Part shown: positions 32,880 through 43,429 of the stretch, in pieces
How positions within the stretch are numbered: the stretch's first letter is position 1
How the letters are laid out: each line of letters starts with the position of its first letter
From: Elephas maximus indicus
Lineage: Eukaryota > Chordata > Mammalia > Proboscidea > Elephantidae
Length of the DNA: 64,000 bases
Assembly (NCBI RefSeq): GCF_024166365.1
Contig: NC_064824.1
Span: 129,261,108 to 129,325,107, forward strand
Direction of reading: 5' to 3'
Notes under the pieces: model-generated
The model's database searches: none
Told to the model about the DNA's origin: nothing
What the model saw: the letters and a program-made list of their open reading frames with translations, nothing else
Translations under genes and position numbers: made by a program

Positions 32880-33445
32880 TTACTTTTATTACTTATCAGC
32901 TATAAATTCTGTTTTGTCTATTTTCAAAGGTCAGAAAATCAGTATGCTTACACTACCTTCATCACATTATATTACTTCTGTCATGTTTATATTATCAGGG
33001 TTCATAATATTACATTCAGTTCCAGAACAACCCATTGGTATTAATATAAATGGAACCAATTACGACTACCAGTTCTTTGGTCTTGATCTTGATTCTGGCC
33101 CCCAGCCTGTTCCTAGAGGTCTTAGCACTCAGGAAAGAGAAAACTTGTGTGCCTATCATATGAGAACCACAGTGTACGGCTCCAGTGCCATAAGGACCAA
33201 AAGAAATGCAGCTGATTTAGAAACTTGGGTTCTTGGGCTTTGGACCTATAAGCAAGTGGCTTGGTCCCAAAGAAGAGAATCTGAGAGCTTGTGGAGATTG
33301 CAATGCCTAGCAGCTGAGAGAGGGTGTCCAGCAGGGAGGACTTGTTTAGGGGCCCAGCTGATATGCCCCCTGAGGACTCAAGGAAATTCTGTGCAGAAAC
33401 TTTGCAGGGGACACAAGTCCTACTGCAGTAGACAAGGACACTGAA
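32880..33445. other. Unassigned sequence with a fortuitously long open frame
   Basis: A 201-codon plus-strand frame (32839-33444) begins inside the SINE tail. I recognise no domain. It lacks a plausible first exon or splice sites, and the only initiator in the first part lies in transposon DNA. It may be an old unassigned repeat. Confidence 0.4.
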
Positions 33446-33764
33446 TCACTGAAACTGGGGTTGGAGTAGAAAAGTAGTCACATTGTAACCCCCAGGCTTG
33501 GTGACCATGGGGCCATTTATGTGACTCAGTGGAAAAATACATTCTTTTGTAGATAAACAGTGAGGTTTGCTTGAACAGAAATGTGAGATTATAGATGCTT
33601 TCACGGAGCTCTTTCTCTGATAGGTACAGATGTGCATTTTTTTCTTTAAGTAAAAAAGTTACAATTGGATGAAGGAAGAAAATATTCTCTACTGTGACAG
33701 CTACCTTTCCTTGAATAGAACTTAAACTCATCTTGTCTTTTTTTCTTCCTACACTCAACTGTAT

Positions 33765-33767
<3 letters not shown>

Positions 33768-33807
<40 letters not shown>
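33768..33807. repeat. (CA)n microsatellite
   Basis: Pure CA run of ~20 units, likely length-polymorphic. Confidence 0.95.
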
Positions 33808-33809
<2 letters not shown>

Positions 33810-33839
33810 CAGGGTAGCCTTCTGGTGTTTACCCTCAGC

Positions 33840-34040
33840 ATGCCCTGGGGTTTCATGAGTCTCATGGTCCACCTCCAACTGTCCAAATCCTACCACCAAG
33901 GTCCAGAAAAACAAAACTACTCTTTCCTGTTCCCCTTTTCCGAAGGCCACTCCTTCCTCCTTTGGATTCCCATGGTGTTTAATCTGTACCTCATGGGGCT
34001 TATCTCCTTCTGCCTTGTATTATAGTTGTTTATGTGCACT
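33840..34040 (+). mobile_element. LINE-2 fragment
   Basis: CCAAATCCTACCACCAAGG, GGCCACTCCTTCCTCC, then TTCTGCCTTGTATTATAG and TTTATGTGCA are in L2 3' UTR order. Confidence 0.5.
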
Positions 34041-34044
34041 AGAC

Positions 34045-34320
34045 GTCGTGGTCAGGAAGAAAGAAAGTCTGCTGGCTTTAGAGTCAGGCTCATCTGAGGA
34101 TGGATCCCAGGTCCCTTCCTTACTAGGTGGGTGGCCTTGGGAAAATCTCAACTCTGAGGGGCCTCCTTTTTTTTTCTTGGCACGAAAATAAAAAACAATA
34201 CTCCCTCTCATAATTGTTTTGAGGACTGGAGATAGTATACATAAAACACAGTGCCTGGTAAAAAAAGCAAAGACTCTAAATTCTAGCAGTCAGTCACTAT
34301 TATTGTTATCTTTATTCGTG
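34045..34320 (+). mobile_element. MIR
   Basis: GGCTTTAGAGTCAGGCTC, GTGGCCTTGGGAAAATCTC, then CATAAAACACAGTGCCTGG and a TATTATTG end show a near full-length MIR with internal substitutions. Confidence 0.72.
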
Positions 34321-34357
34321 ATGTGATCATTGTTATATCTTATCTCCCGTCCTAAAG

Positions 34358-34860
34358 TTTTTATTTATTCATTCATTCAACAGATATTTATTAAAGGCAA
34401 ACTACATTTTTTTTTTTTACGTGCCAGGCACTGTGGGCCACGTGCGGAAAAAGACAGAGGACTTTCAGGGTCAAGACAGAAATAAACAAGACAATAATAG
34501 GTACGGAGATCATTTCAGATGAAGAGAGTGCTGTAAAGAAGCTAAAACAAGATATGCATTAGAGAGCAACAGACACAGGGGGTCATAAGCAAAGACCCCT
34601 CAAAGGAAAGGGGACCGTTGAGCTGAGACCAGAATAAGTGGGGAACACCTACTAGAAGTTCTGGAGCCAGAGCATTTGAGGAGGAGGGGTTGATGAATGG
34701 GAAGGCTCTGAGGGGGAAGGGGCTGGCAGCGGAGTGAGCACAGGAAAGCGTGGTGGGAGTGGGCATGGAGATAGGCAAGGGCCAGTCCTTGTAGGTCTAT
34801 ATTGGCCCTGAGAAACACATGGATTTTATTCTCAATATGATTGGGAACCTCTTTGAAGAC
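34358..34860 (-). mobile_element. LINE-2 3' region
   Basis: Starts TTCATTCAACAGATATTTA and GTGCCAGGCACTGTGGGC. It continues with GAGCTGAGACCAGAATAAG, AGGGGCTGGCAGCGGAGTG and TTTTATTCTCAATATGATTG, all in L2 complement order. A T-run interrupts the first block. Confidence 0.68.
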
Positions 34861-34949
34861 ACAATTCACTATCCCCCTACTCAATATACGTCAACCACTA
34901 TTTCTGTCTTGGGGAAAAATGGTACTCAGCAGCCACTCCACAGATATTT

Positions 34950-35154
34950 TTATTATTTTTTTTAATTTTATTGTGGTGAGATATACATAACCAAACATAT
35001 GCCACCTCAACAATTTCTACATCTCCCATTCAGTAACGTTGATTACATTCTTCAAGTTGTGCAATCTTTCTCATTATCCTTTTTCAAATCCTCCACCATT
35101 TACGTAAACTCACTGCCCACTAGAGAGAATTTTTCTTTTTCCCCTTCTTCCCAC
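34950..35154. mobile_element. Old L1-like fragment, part 1
   Basis: TTTTATTGTGGTGAGATATAC followed by CATAACCAAACATATGCC resembles a widespread old L1 segment. Parts 2 and 3 follow across two SINEs. Confidence 0.5.
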
Positions 35155-35334
35155 CCCAGACGTTGACTCATGCTGACCACATGTAACAGAGTAGATCTGC
35201 CCCAAAGGGTTTTCTTGGATGTAATCTTTACGGAAACAAATCACCAAGTCTTTCTCCCACAGAGCTGCTGGGTAGGTTCGAACCTAATCTTTTGGTTAGC
35301 AGTGACTGCTTAACCTTTGCACCACCAGGGCTCC
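35155..35334 (-). mobile_element. AfroSINE, long form
   Basis: GACGTTGACTCATGCTGACC, GTAATCTTTACGGAAAC, GGTTCGAACC, terminal CACCACCAGGGCTCC. Flanks CTTCTTCCCA and CTCCTTCCCA suggest a target duplication inside the L1-like element. Confidence 0.86.
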
Positions 35335-35383
35335 TTCCCATGCCTGGTGACCACTAATAATTTTTGGTTTCTAAATATCTGCT
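35335..35383. mobile_element. Old L1-like fragment, part 2
   Basis: CCTGGTGACCACTAATAATT matches the 'ctggtaaccacc' block expected next in the old L1 segment. Confidence 0.5.
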
Positions 35384-35505
35384 TGGAGCCCTAGAGGCGG
35401 GGTGGTTAAGAGCTACAGCTGTTAACCAAAAGGTCAACAGTTCGAATCCACCAGCAGCTCTTTGGAAACCCAATGGGTTTCTACTCTGTCCTTTAGGGTC
35501 ACTAT
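35384..35505 (+). mobile_element. AfroSINE, short form, 3' truncated
   Basis: GGAGCCCTAGAGGCGGGGTG head, AAGGTCAACAGTTCGAATCC (box B), ending at TTTAGGGTCACTAT without the terminal tail. Confidence 0.84.
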
Positions 35506-35645
35506 ATAAGTGAGATCATACAACATTTGTCTTTTTGCCACTAACTTATTTCCCCCAGCATGATGTTTTCAAGGTTAGTCCATGTTGCAGCATGCATCAG
35601 GACTTGATTTCTCTTTACAGCTGAGTGAACTCCACAAGTATTTGT
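35506..35645. mobile_element. Old L1-like fragment, part 3
   Basis: AAGTGAGATCATACAACATTT, CAGCATGATGTTTTCAAGG and CATGTTGCAGCATGCATC continue the same L1 segment. Confidence 0.55.
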
Positions 35646-35745
35646 GAAAGGTAGAGATGAAGGGAAGGAGAGAGGGAGCGCAGGGTGGAAGATGGAGAAG
35701 GAGGGAGGCCTGGAGGGAGCAAGGGAAGGAGGGAGAGGAGGATGG
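35646..35745 (+). repeat. Polypurine (GGA-rich) tract
   Basis: About 100 nt dominated by A and G (GGAGGGAGG-type units) with few pyrimidines. It is low complexity and can in principle form triplex DNA. Open frames here are compositional. Confidence 0.8.
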
Positions 35746-37180
35746 CAAGCAGACATCTTCATAGGCAATCTGATGGGTCTCCCATTGTCAGCGACTCCAG
35801 TCCAGACAGGAGCCAACCACGGTGGGTAGAGAATGTCCCCATTCTCCTGTGAACACTTGGTGCCACACTGCTCTCGTTCCTAGGGTGGTCCCAGATGGCT
35901 GAGGGGGCTGGGGAGCTGGGAGGTCTTGCAAGCAGAACCACTCATCGCTGCCTCTGGCACTCATCTCTGGCAGTTCTGTCTCTCAGGTCGCAGATAACAA
36001 CTGTCAGATGGTCTGACTGTGAAGCAATAAGCTTCCCCAAAACAAGAAGGCAGGCCAAGCTCCAGAAAAGCTGCAGTCTGGACAAAACACACAAGCCTGG
36101 AAAGAATTAAAAGTTCATGTGCAACCAAGCAAAGCACCTCGGGGAAAAGTAAGGGGTTAAACCGAAGCACACAATGTTCCCGACGCCCTTGAATGCACAA
36201 GTAGAAAAATAATCACACATCCTTGGTAAAAGGGAAGAAGAACTGAGGAGAGAAACAAGTCCGCCATTCCAGTGTGAGAACTAAAAATAATTGTGTGAAA
36301 GGTTGGCTCAGCCAAAAATGAGGGGGAGGGGGGAGCGGAGAGAATGGAAGGTGGTAGGAGGTGGAAGAAGCAAGATGGGAGGAAGGGGCTCAGGGAACTC
36401 AGCACGGCCTGGCTAAATGGCTCCTGGCTCCTCTGTCTTCCGGCGCCACTTCCTTCTCAGCATCCGGGGATCTGAGCCAGGCTTGGCAGGGCACTCTGTA
36501 CACGGTCCACTCAGACCTCCGTTTCTTCAGAGCCCTGTGGAGGGGGAAACCCAGACCACAAACAAGGGAGAAACAAGAGCCTGGTTTTAAATATTTTTCC
36601 TTATTCATTTTGTCCTTAAATATAAAAAAAATTCAACTTAAGCCTGGACAACCCCAGGAGCCAATGGTGCAGGGGTTGCTGGTGAATGGGTAAGCGCCTC
36701 CAAATGAATGCTTGTGGTTTAGAACAGAACAGCAGCGTTTGGATGAGCAAGAAGTGTGAGTGTGTGAGAATCTGAGACTATTTGAATCCAATGTACAGGC
36801 TAGTGAGCCTGGATTAATGGGAGATTATAGTCCTGGCTCCAATCTTGAGGAAAGTAATGCAGTGGCCTGAATAAAGGGGGAACTAGCCTACTTGTTCATT
36901 ATTCTTGATGTTCAGTTTTCTTAATTGGTGTCCATTTTGAGCTCATGCATGAAGGTATTTCTGAGAATCCCATTGGTGGCTTCATCATAAACTGTCCTTG
37001 AACACAGCCCTTTTTCACCAGAAAGAGAGGATAAGGACTTGAAGCAAGGAACTCCTTCTCATGCCTAAGTCCTTGTAAACATCACATTTATTAAAAAGGT
37101 AGACAAAACTATATTGTATCATGAAGGAAAAGATTTTGTCTGAAGGTTATAAAGATGTTTAGAATGAAAATTATTATGCA
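35746..37180. other. Repeat-poor, relatively GC-rich sequence
   Basis: No SINE is recognised for 1.4 kb. A second purine-rich patch lies at about 36320-36400. CpG density by eye is too low for a CpG island, and no exon is convincing. It may hold regulatory DNA. Confidence 0.35.
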
Positions 37181-37186
37181 ATGTCT

Positions 37187-37253
37187 GCAATGCATCTGTC
37201 ATACATAGGGTCGCTGTGAGTTAGAACTTTCAATGGCACCTAACAACAACAAG
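37187..37253 (+). mobile_element. RTE/SINE tail fragment
   Basis: GGGTCGCTGTGAGTTAGAAC, then GGCACCTAACAACAACAAG. Confidence 0.75.
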
Positions 37254-37275
37254 GCACTGAGTGTCAGCTATGGGT

Positions 37276-37488
37276 GAAGTCCCTGGGTGGTTTAAACAGT
37301 TAACACACTTGGCTGATAATGGGAAGATTGGAGGTTCGAGTCTACCAAGAGGCACCTTGAAAGAAGGGCCTGACAATTTACTCCTGCAAAATCAGCCATT
37401 CATAACACTATGGCATACAGTTCTACTCTGACATGCATGGGGTTGCTGTGAGGTGGAGTCAACTCAATAACACTTTTTTTTTTTTTTT
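37276..37488 (+). mobile_element. AfroSINE, long form
   Basis: AGTCCCTGGGTGGTTTAAAC head, GGAGGTTCGAGTCTACC (box B), tail GTGAGGTGGAGTCAACTC and a T-run. Confidence 0.85.
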
Positions 37489-37559
37489 CCTCATTTGGGA
37501 GAAATATTATTCCCCATGCTTTGCATATGGCATGAGTGACCTTCATGCTTACAAAACTC

Positions 37560-37680
37560 TGCAAAGCAAATATCATCATTCCCTTATTATAGGTGGTAAA
37601 ACTATGGCTCTAAGAAGTTAAACTACTTTCCCAGATCTCTAAGCTTATAAATGGGGTTTCCAGTTTGGCTTAAAATTGTA
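37560..37680 (-). mobile_element. MIR core fragment
   Basis: TTATTATAGGTGGTAAAAC, GCTCTAAGAAGTTAAACTAC and TAAATGGGGTTTCCAG follow the MIR complement. Confidence 0.5.
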
Positions 37681-37689
37681 ATTCTAAAC

Positions 37690-38650
37690 CAAAGCCCTTT
37701 TCTAGACTAAAAACACAACTCTCCATGATCACAATAAGAAAAATTAAATGGCAGTTTCAATTGCCTGGTCATCTTTGCTGAAAAAACTTGGGCAGTTAAT
37801 GATGTTTTCATTGGGGGTCAATATTTTTACAGAACACACACAAACAGTGGGCATAGTCTTCTTACCTGAAATGTCGTAGTCTCTTAGAGGAGATGTTTTG
37901 AGTTTATAATCTCCAAAGAGAAATCCTCTTTCTAAAATTTTGGCTGAGGATGTCCTGGTGTCATGGAGATCAACTCCATTGCTTGGGTACGGAAGAATAA
38001 AAATAGATTTCCCATTAGTAGCAACAAGTAGGAGTTGTCTGTCAGCCAGAAGGAAATTCTTTCATTCTTTCCCTGCTTTAGTTCTCTTTCTGCCAACAAA
38101 ATTAAGCAAGGTTCATGGTAGAGTGGAATCAAGGCCAACTTCATTTACAGATGGAGTAAGTGGTCACCTACCAAGGATGACTTCAGAGATGGGAGGAGAA
38201 GGATGTTGAACGAGTGCAGGACTTCGCAGCGCCAGCCCAGCAGGATCCCTCTGTGCCTCCCACCCTCCCTGCAAAGGAAAAAAAAAAGAAAAAACAGTTT
38301 AGCTTTGATTAACTTATCCAGAATACAAATTATGCAGAGAATCTAGAAAGTTTTAATTCCGAAAAGTGCAAGTTTTATATCTTTTTCAAAGGAAAGTTTT
38401 ATTTTCGATTACATATGGGGGAAAGTGATCATCGCATCATAATCCTTTTCAAGATTCAGGGCCGATAAAAGTGCTAAATCTGACCCAAACTATCACTGGC
38501 CATCTAAATAAAGCATCTCCCCTCAGGAGGCTTAAAATTCCACCGTTGGCAATTAGTTTCCTTTTGCTAAAGTGGTCTCTGCCCTTGGGGTAGGTTTTGT
38601 TTTTTTGAGGCAAATGCCCTGGGAGCTAATACATTCACTTGATATAAAGC
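37690..38650. other. Unassigned noncoding sequence
   Basis: No SINE, LINE or exon recognised. The 89-codon frame at 37940-38209 has no identifiable features. Confidence 0.4.
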
Positions 38651-38655
38651 CCCCA

Positions 38656-38856
38656 AAACCAAAACTGTTGCCTTCTAGTTGATTCCGACTCGTGGAGACT
38701 CCATGTGTGCAGCGTAGAACCAATCGATAGGGTTTTCAAGACTCTGAACTTTTGGAAGCAGATCACCAGGCCTGTCTTCTGAGGCGCCTCTGGGTGGGTT
38801 CAAACCAGCAACCTTTCTGCTAGTCATCGATCACTTAACCATTTGTGCCATCCAAG
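38656..38856 (-). mobile_element. AfroSINE, long form
   Basis: TAGTTGATTCCGACTCGTGG, CTTTTGGAAGCAGATCACC, and head ending CACTTAACCATTTGTGCC. Confidence 0.86.
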
Positions 38857-39014
38857 CAAAAAACCCATTGTCGTTGAGTTGATGCCGACTCATATCGACC
38901 CTCTAGGACAGAGTAGAACCGCCGCATGGGGTTTCCAAGGAACAGCTGGTGGATTTGAACTGCTGACCTTTTGGTTAGCAGCCAAGTTCTTAACTGCCAT
39001 ACTACCAGGGCTCC
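38857..39014 (-). mobile_element. AfroSINE, short form, adjacent to the previous
   Basis: AAAACCCATTGTCGTTGAG, GAACAGCTGGTGGATTTGAAC, terminal CTACCAGGGCTCC. It lies tail-to-head with the preceding long copy in the same orientation. Confidence 0.87.
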
Positions 39015-39266
39015 GTGCAACCCAGGAACTCCCTTAGTTCCATACACCTCTGAGTGAATAGTTTATCAGATGTGTTTTCTGCATTCCAGAAAGAGCCTGG
39101 GTACACGAAAGCCCATGCCCAACCAATGTGTAGAGTAGCGGGGAGAAGCAAGTAGGGGCAAACTTTGCTGACCTAATATTTTTGCCGTAGGCCAGTCCCT
39201 AATTCTATAAAACATGCTAGGGAATCATAAATATCATGAAAATGCGAGATCCTAAGAAATCATCTC

Positions 39267-39364
39267 AAGCAGTGATTCTTAACTTCTCTGAAATCACAGG
39301 ACCTTTTGGGAATCCACTGAAAACCACGGTTGCTTCTCTGCAAGAATGAAAAAATGCACACAGC
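39267..39364 (+). mobile_element. hAT-like (MER-type) DNA transposon end
   Basis: GCAGTGATTCTTAACTTCTC, then ATCACAGGACCTTTTGGGAA, then AAAAAATGCACACAG resembles terminal parts of hAT-Charlie elements ('cagtggttcttaac'). Confidence 0.45.
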
Positions 39365-39424
39365 CAAAACCAGGAAAAACACTGCGTTAAATGTTGCAGG
39401 GTTCACAAATTCCTGAATCCCAGG

Positions 39425-39540
39425 TTACAATCGGATAACCCTTATATCTGATAAACAGAGAGACAGTAGGGCAGAGCTAAGAAGTGCTTTGCTCAAAGTC
39501 GCACACTGTGTTAGCGGCTAGGCAAGGCTGAGAACTGAAG
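39425..39540 (-). mobile_element. MIR fragment
   Basis: GAAGTGCTTTGCTCAAAGTC followed by CTAGGCAAGGCTGAGAACTG follows the MIR complement. Confidence 0.5.
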
Positions 39541-39824
39541 TGTTCACACGGTCATTTAAAAGAAATACCTCCATGGGATTCCCATCTGTCAAACATTTCA
39601 GCAAACACAAATACAAGGCTTACTCTATTCAGGAAGAAGATTGTTTAGCTCAGCCATGCTTATTTTATTTTTCAGCCGATGAAGTACACCAGACTCAGAA
39701 CTTGACATTTTTTTTTCATATATGGGATCCAGCTAACTGGAGTAGTCGGTGTGGGGTAGGAAGGAAAGGAAGATGTAAAAATAAGTGGATCGTTTGAATT
39801 TAAATCAGAAACACACTAAACCAA

Positions 39825-40026
39825 ATTTAAACCCGTTGTCATCCAGTCAATTCCGACTCAGAGCGACCCTACAGGACAGAGTAGAACTACACACGGGGTT
39901 TCCAAGGCTGTAATCTTTATGGAGGCAGACTGCCACATCTTTTTCCCACGGAAGGGCTGGTGGATCCGAACTGCCACCTCTTTCAGTTAGCAGCTGAGTG
40001 CTTAACCACTGCACCACCGGGGCTCC
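39825..40026 (-). mobile_element. AfroSINE, long form
   Basis: A well preserved reversed copy: GTCAATTCCGACTCAGAGC, GTAATCTTTATGGAGGCAG, GGTGGATCCGAACTGCC, terminal CACCACCGGGGCTCC. Confidence 0.9.
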
Positions 40027-40107
40027 TAGAAATGTGCTGCTAATGTAAAAAAACAAAAAGTTAGCTGTTTTAGAGGCATTATTAGCATTTCTTCCTTGAA
40101 TTGGGTA

Positions 40108-40512
40108 TGTGTTGTGTGTGTGTATTTGTGTGGTGTGTATGTATGTGTGGTGGTGGTGGTGGGGTTTGTGTGTATATGTGGTGTATGTGTGTGAGTATGC
40201 GATGGTGGGTAGTGATGTGTGAGTGTGTGTATGTGAATATGTGTGGTGGCGTTTGGGTAGTGTGCATATGTATAGTGGTGTGTGTGTGTATGTGTGTGTT
40301 TTGGTGGTGATGGCAGTGTGTGTGTGTGTGTGGTGGGGTGTGTGTGTATATGTGGTGTATGTATGAGTATGTGATGGTGGTGGTGGTGTGTGAGTGGTTG
40401 TGTGCATATGTGGTGGTGGTAGTGTGTGGGTGGTGTGTGTATGTATAGTGGTGTGTGTGGGGGGTGTGTATGTGGTAGTGGTGGTGATGGCATCTTGTAT
40501 GTGTGTGTGTGT
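40108..40512. repeat. Compound GT/GGT microsatellite array
   Basis: About 400 bp of (GT)n, GTAT and GTGGTGGTG units in a loosely repeating higher-order pattern (GTGTGTGTATATGTGGTGTATG-like). Frames of His/Thr/Pro or Cys/Val across it are compositional. Confidence 0.92.
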
Positions 40513-40847
40513 ACTTTGGCTACGATCTGTGAAAAGCTAATGGGAAGCTGCATTTAACTAGGGAAAGCCATTAATTAAGAATTGAGCTTCAAAAGGTTAA
40601 CAAGAGAGAGCCCAGGAGCCCTTTCATCTTGATTTACCAGAAGACCTCAAAAATACCTGAGAGGGAAGTGGACCAGCGGGTGGGGGCATGGAGCTCTAGG
40701 CTGTGTCTAGAGTATTAAACTCCAAATCAAGAGTTCCTACTCGGCCTCTTCTGACAACCCCGTGGCATAAATACATATCGGGATTCCCAGGGATTTTTTT
40801 TTTTTTGTTTCCACACATTTTGATTATTAAAACTTGGAAAATAAAAG

Positions 40848-40985
40848 CTCTGGAGTGAGACAGAACTGGATTGGAATCCCAGTTCTATGCTTACCAACTG
40901 GGTGACCTTGGACAAGATACCTTCTAGATCTCCATTTTCTACTCTGTAATACAGTATAATAAGACCTACAACCCTTGGGGACAAA
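40848..40985 (+). mobile_element. MIR
   Basis: AGCTCTGGAGTGAGACAGAA, TGGAATCCCAGTTCTATGC, then GGTGACCTTGGACAAG is a clear MIR 5' half and core. Confidence 0.8.
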
Positions 40986-40995
40986 AGTTGAATTG

Positions 40996-41125
40996 TGCGT
41001 GTGTTGGTAAGTGTGGTTGTGTGTATGTGTGGTGGTGGTGGTGGTGGTTGCGTGTGGTATGTGAGTATATGTGTGTGTGGTGTGTGAGTATATGTGTGTG
41101 TGGTGGTTGATATGTGTGGTGTATG
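40996..41125. repeat. Second GT/GGT microsatellite array
   Basis: Same unit types as the array 500 bp upstream (GTGTATGTGTGGTGGTGG, GTATATGTGTGTG), separated from it by a MIR and unrelated sequence. Confidence 0.9.
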
Positions 41126-41424
41126 TGAGCTGGTGGCACAAAAGTTTGAATGGGGACCAGAAGAGCTGCTCCATGGCCAGTGACAGGCACACAGCAAATG
41201 CCCTATGTATGTGAGCTGCAGCTATCACTTGGGTGTTCACATTATCTGATCCAGGAAGGAGTTCTGAACTCATGGGCGAGAGACTGGGGTATCTCAGTTT
41301 CTTGACTTCCTAAGGATAAAGAGTTGTACCAGACAATAAATAAAAGACTTCATCCAGCGATAACAAAGGGAATTTGTAGTTCCGTGATGCTTCTGACCCC
41401 TCTTAGAGTCTGCCATAGAGCCTG

Positions 41425-41510
41425 TTGTTGTTGTTTTGAGTCTATTCCCACTCATATTGACCTCCACACATTTCCTATTGCCAATTTTGGCCATTTTTCT
41501 AATCATCGGT
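41425..41510 (-). mobile_element. AfroSINE/RTE tail remnant
   Basis: (TTG)n start followed by GAGTCTATTCCCACTCATATT; the rest is decayed. Confidence 0.6.
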
Positions 41511-41554
41511 ATCCTTAATGGATAATGCTAGAAGGTCTGATTTTAATGGGTTTA

Positions 41555-42802
41555 GGCAAAAACCATTAGCATCGCAAGTAAAATTTTGCTGAAGATCATT
41601 CAAAAACGATTGCAGCAGTACATCGATAGGGCACTGTCGGAAATTCAAGCCGGATTCAGAAGAGGACGCTCAATCAGGGATATCATTGCTGATGTCAGGT
41701 GGATCCTAGCTGAAAGCAGAGAATATCAGAAACATGTTTACTGGTGTTTTATTGGCTACGCAAAGGCATTCAACTGTGTGGATCATTAACAAATTATGGA
41801 TAGCATTGAGAAGAATGGGAATTCCGGAACACTTAATTGGGCTCATGCAAATCCTGTACATAGACCCAGAGGCAGTTATTCAAACACAACAAGGGGATAG
41901 TGCATCAGAAATCGAGAAAGGTGTGTGTCTGGGTTGTATCCTTTCAGCATACTTATTCAATCTGTATGCTGAGCAAATAACCCAAGAAGCTGGACTGTAT
42001 GAAGAACGCAGCATTGGGATTGAAGAAAGACTCATTAACACCCTGTGCTATGCAGATGACACAACCTTGCTTGCTAAAAGTAAAGAGGACCTGAAGCGCT
42101 TACTGATGAAGATCAAAGACCACAGCCTTCAGTATGGATTGCACCTCAACATAAAGAAAACAAAAATCCTCACAACTGGACCAATAAACAACATCCTGAC
42201 AAATGGAGAAAAGATTGAAGTTGTCAAGGATTTCATTTTACTTAGATCCACAATCAACATCATGGAAGCAGCAGTCAAGAAATCAAACGATATAAAAGAC
42301 CTCCTTAAAGTGTTAAAAAGCAAAGCTGTCACCTTGAGGACTAGAGTACAGCTGACCCAAGCATGGTATTTTCAATTGCCTCATATGCATGCGAAAACTG
42401 GACAATGAATAAGGAAGATCGAAGAAGAATTGATGCCTTTAAATTATGGTGTTGGTGAAGAATATTGAATATACAATGGACTGCCAGAAGAACAAACAAA
42501 TCTGTCTGGAGGAAGTACAGTAAGAATGCTCCTTGGATGTGAGAATGGCGAGACTTCATCTCATGTACTTTGGAGGTGTTATTAGGAGGGACTAGACTCT
42601 GGAGGAGGACATCATGCTTGATAGAGGGTCACCGAAAAAGAGGAAGACTCTTAACAAGGTGGATTGACACAGTGACTGCAACAATGGCCTCAAACATAGC
42701 AATGATTGTGAGGATGGCGCAGGACCAGGCAGTGTTTCGTTCTGTTGTACGTAGGGTCCCTGTGAGTTGGAACCTACTCGACAGCACCTAACAACAACAA
42801 CA
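41555..42802 (+). pseudogene. RTE/BovB-type LINE, 3' half with RT domain
   Basis: Two overlapping frames cover the reverse transcriptase. Frame one (41586-41789) has QAGFRRGRSIRDIIADVRW and ends AKAFNCVDH. A one-base gain at about 41786 shifts reading into the second frame (to 42408), with RRMGIPEHLIGLM, CLGCILSAYLFNLYAEQI, YADD at 42049-42060, and LNIKKTKIL. A third frame carries the rest of the C terminus to about 42.5 kb, followed by 3' noncoding sequence and an AACAACAAC tail. The catalytic YADD is intact, but there are at least two frameshifts and the 5' half with the endonuclease is missing, so it is not autonomous. Confidence 0.9.
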
Positions 42803-43152
42803 TATAAAAACCTAATGATTAAAACCCAGGTGTTTGTTTATATGTGGCTTTTACATTTAACATACTATCCTTGTGTGTTCCTAAAAAAGAGCCAAACATA
42901 TCTATTCTGCGGCTGGACAGAGGTATACTTATTGAGAAAAACAACAGGGAGCCAGCAACTATCTTGACCTGAATGAATAACGCTAGACACAAAGATGAAG
43001 AACGGAAATAAATGTAAAAAGGCCCTGTTACTTCATAGGGTGAAACTTATAGGTTGGATAGAGGTTCATTTTCATGCTCATGTGAGATAACGTTTGTTCA
43101 GGAAATCATTCACACAAGTCAGGTGGCGTGATCCTGCTTTTAACGTATAATG

Positions 43153-43330
43153 CAGTGCACTGCTATCCAGTCGATTCTGACTCATAGCAACCCCATAAGG
43201 TTTCCAAGGCTGTAAATCTCTACGGAAGCAGACTGCTACGTCTTTCTCCTTCGAAGCCACTGATGGTTTCAAACTGCTGACCTTTCAGTTAGCAGTCGAT
43301 TGCTTTAACCACTGCACCACCAGGGCTCCC
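43153..43330 (-). mobile_element. AfroSINE, long form
   Basis: CAGTCGATTCTGACTCATAGC, GTAAATCTCTACGGAAGCAG, terminal CACCACCAGGGCTCC. A short deletion removes part of the tail-proximal segment. Confidence 0.87.
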
Positions 43331-43429
43331 TTTATTATGTATGGAAGATGGCATTTTTTTTTTTCAAGTACTGGTAAACCAGTGGTATGGGTGAGTATAG
43401 GCTTTGCCATCAAGTATTCCTCAGTGACT

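Noticed and set aside
32839..33444. 201-codon plus-strand frame, the longest outside transposon coding sequence and low-complexity repeats apart from the RTE
   Set aside because: It starts in a SINE tail, shows no recognisable domain or splice signals, and lies in repeat-rich DNA; probably chance.
36361..36600. CpG island or promoter
   Set aside because: Locally GC-richer, but CpG dinucleotides are sparse by eye and no initiator or first-exon structure is seen.
39847..41273. Open frames of 137-186 codons rich in His, Thr and Pro on the minus strand
   Set aside because: They run through GT/GGT microsatellites and a SINE; composition explains them.
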